Assembly (NCBI GenBank): GCA_028554755.1
Contig: JAPTOF010000014.1
Coordinates: 9,362,001-9,426,000, forward strand
DNA from: Cordia subcordata
Lineage: Eukaryota > Streptophyta > Magnoliopsida > Boraginales > Cordiaceae
Direction of reading: 5' to 3'
Length of the DNA stretch: 64,000 bases
This document shows positions 62,078 to 64,000 of the stretch, piece after piece. The translations under genes were made by a program, and so were the position numbers. The first letter of the stretch is position 1; each line of letters begins with the position of its first letter. The notes under the pieces were generated by a model that saw only the letters and a program-made list of their open reading frames with translations, did not search any database and was not told the origin of the DNA.

Positions 62078-63178
62078 GTCAGTTGAGTTTATTGCATGTT
62101 GTCTGGTTATATCAGCAACTTCAAGCTCATAATATTTTGGGTGATAGATAGAAGTGCCAGTATTGAGAAAATTCTGCTGAACAAAGTGCATTATTCTCCT
62201 GAACAAATCAACAGGGGGCCATCCAACTTCACTGCATATATATGCTAAAACTGTTTCCAAGAATTTAATGGATCAATAAATTGTCTGAAATAGTTTCAGC
62301 TTGATGCATAAAAGTGGTGACATGTTGGAAAAACTGACCTATTCATTAGGGGAAAAAGCCATACTCTGTTGAATGACAAAATTCATATATATATCGATCT
62401 TTATTCTTCTTTTTTTTGGCTAACCATGTTTCTTTGATAAATAAAATACAAAAGTTTAAAAATATGAGGTTAAAAAATGGAACAGAGGGGGAAAAACAAG
62501 AAATTAGAAAATAATACTATTCACCATATTCCATTTTGCATAAGTCTCTATTAAATCTAGTCCCTAGGTCAATCTTTAAAGCAATAACTTCCTTAACAGT
62601 AAGTAAGTCCTTTCTTCAGTTGTTTTTTTTTTTTTTTTGGGGGGGGGGTGGGAGTAGTTGATTAGTTGAAGACTCTCTTGTTTCTCTCATAGTAAGTAGA
62701 AGCTCCAAATCAAATGTAGTAAGTAGGAGCTCCAAACAATAGTTTAGGGATAAAGGCCAGCAAATAGGAAGGAAGAAGACCTGAGGGGGTGGTGGTTAAG
62801 AAGCAGCATTTTCTCCAAGTTCCAGAGAAGCTACACTCTTAAAATAGATGATATCCAGTTATAGGAAACCTTTACTCCTTATTTATCTGCCACAGTTATT
62901 TCTGTGTATAAGACCACAAGGATGGTAGGATAACCATCCTATCCCAAAGACATCGGTACCTTAAAAAATTCTGGTATCTGACTTTGCAAAATGGAAAAAG
63001 GGTGTAATATAACTTATTTACTGAAGTAGGCCAAGACTTGCTGATCATGTGAGAAGTAATCACAAGACACTCAAAAGAACACAAGGTCTAGCTACCATGC
63101 CGTACAATCACCACCAAACTCCCTAGCAGCTGGAAATTAAGGGAGAAGTGAAATTACCTTTGTTATTCTTGTTCGGAT
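62078..63178. other. NUP205 intron 10, left part
   Basis: Intron sequence from the donor at 62078 up to the copia LTR. A run of T and G at about 62617-62650 and short repeats of the 'agtaagtag-agctccaaa' type near 62690-62740 are visible. No next NUP205 exon was found here. Confidence 0.6.
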
Positions 63179-63371
63179 TGTTGAAGGGGACAAGACATTA
63201 AGATTGAATAGAATAGCTTGGTACATATTGTGTGCTTAGCCTTATTTATAACATTGGGTAATAACACAAAGTTTCCCAATCCTCGATGTGAGAGATTACC
63301 ATAACACTACTAACATTATAATAACGGAGACTTGCCATAATACTACTAACAAATACCAATGACTACTAACA
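63179..63371 (-). repeat. 3' LTR of a Ty1/copia element (193 bp)
   Basis: Read on the minus strand it begins TGTTAGTAGTC and ends TTCAACA, with TG...CA ends. It carries a TATA-like TTATAAATAAGG at about 63241-63252 and a repeated TGTTAGTAG phrase in its first part. It directly follows the polypurine tract TGAAAGGAG at the end of the coding region. The paired 5' LTR is outside the window, so the target duplication cannot be checked. Confidence 0.7.
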
Positions 63372-64000
63372 CTCCTTTCAAGCTGAAGCATAAATATCAT
63401 ATGTGCCCAGCTTGTTACAAATGTACTCAATACGAGGACATCTTAAGGATTTAGTAAAGAGATCAGCTAACTGATTATTTGAACTAACATGTGGTGTAAC
63501 AACCTTTTTAGCTAACACTTTACTCCTCAAAAAGTGATAGTCTACTTCAATTTGCTTGGTTCTTTCATAGAAGACTAGATTGGTCGCAGTATGCATTGTT
63601 GCTTGATTATCGCATATTAACTTCATAGGCTAAGAGTAATCCCTTCCAAGTTCCTTGAGCAAGTGTTTCACCCAAATCAACTCACATACCGCTAATGCTA
63701 TAGATCTATATTCAGATTGTGCGCTTGAGTGGGCTACGACTTGTTATTTCTTACTTTTCCAAGAGATGAGATTTTCACCAATGAACACACAATAACCGGA
63801 AGTGGACCGCCTATCATCCGAGCATCCTGCCCAATCTGCATCAGAATAGCCAACAATGCTCATGCCATCTTTCCTTTTGAATAGTAGCCCTCTTAATGTA
63901 TTGTAGGATACAAAAGACAGCATTCCAATGACTTTTTCGTGGTGAATTCAAGAATTGACTGACCACACACATTGCAAAAGAAATATTTGGGCGAGTTATA
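63372..64000 (-). pseudogene. Broken Ty1/copia polyprotein, RNase H end
   Basis: On the minus strand the translation shows the copia RNase H domain: a YSDADWAG block (63832-63851), DRRSTSGYCVF, AQSEYRSIALAVCELIW and the C-terminal ERTKQ...DYHF...LADLFTKSL...CNKLGTYD. Upstream (63900-63990) the tail of the RT region is legible as SQFLNSP. It is inactive: a TAA at 63744-63746, a TAG at 63630-63632 and a frame shift near 63890 break the frame. The element lies antisense in the NUP205 intron and continues past the window edge. Confidence 0.85.

Overview
The window is nuclear DNA of a eudicot plant. It is AT-rich, its genes are split by GT-AG introns, long AT-rich intergenic stretches are packed with small non-autonomous transposons, and every recognised product belongs to a plant family. 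I cannot name the species. I see no operons, rRNA, tRNA, CRISPR or organellar inserts.

Five protein-coding genes are supported. From left to right: (1) 5907-10114 (+), a six-exon NPF/NRT1-PTR proton-coupled anion transporter of the NPF6.4 (NRT1.3) type; (2) 24899-25948 (+), an intronless sugar-phosphate/phosphate translocator-like protein of the drug/metabolite transporter superfamily; (3) 37000-40980 (+), a four-exon GT14 (GlcAT14-type) Golgi glycosyltransferase; (4) 44101-45678 (-), an intronless PLS-class PPR protein with an E-type C-terminus; (5) 53271 to beyond the right edge (+), the first ten exons (405 residues) of nucleoporin NUP205. These are unrelated housekeeping or metabolic genes, each with its own promoter; neighbours do not appear to work in a shared pathway.

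The rest is mobile-element debris, some with clean boundaries. There are three copies, each exactly 119 bp, of a Harbinger-type MITE with TAA/TTA target duplications; a CACTA mini-element with a TGA duplication; a Mutator-like element at 47462-48300 with a perfect 9-bp duplication and a cytosine-rich core; a 1.7-kb long-inverted-repeat element carrying a nested hAT-like MITE; an 835-bp element with three 131-bp internal tandem units; a 515-bp tandem duplication; SINE-like units; LINE remnants inside NUP205 intron 2; and an antisense Ty1/copia 3' end with its LTR inside NUP205 intron 10.

I found no evidence of an undescribed biological system. The most interesting points are the transporter's start codon, which appears to be a 3-nt coding exon, its Tyr at the position of the NRT1.1 nitrate-binding His, the E2F site plus telo-box before NUP205, and the well-bounded elements.
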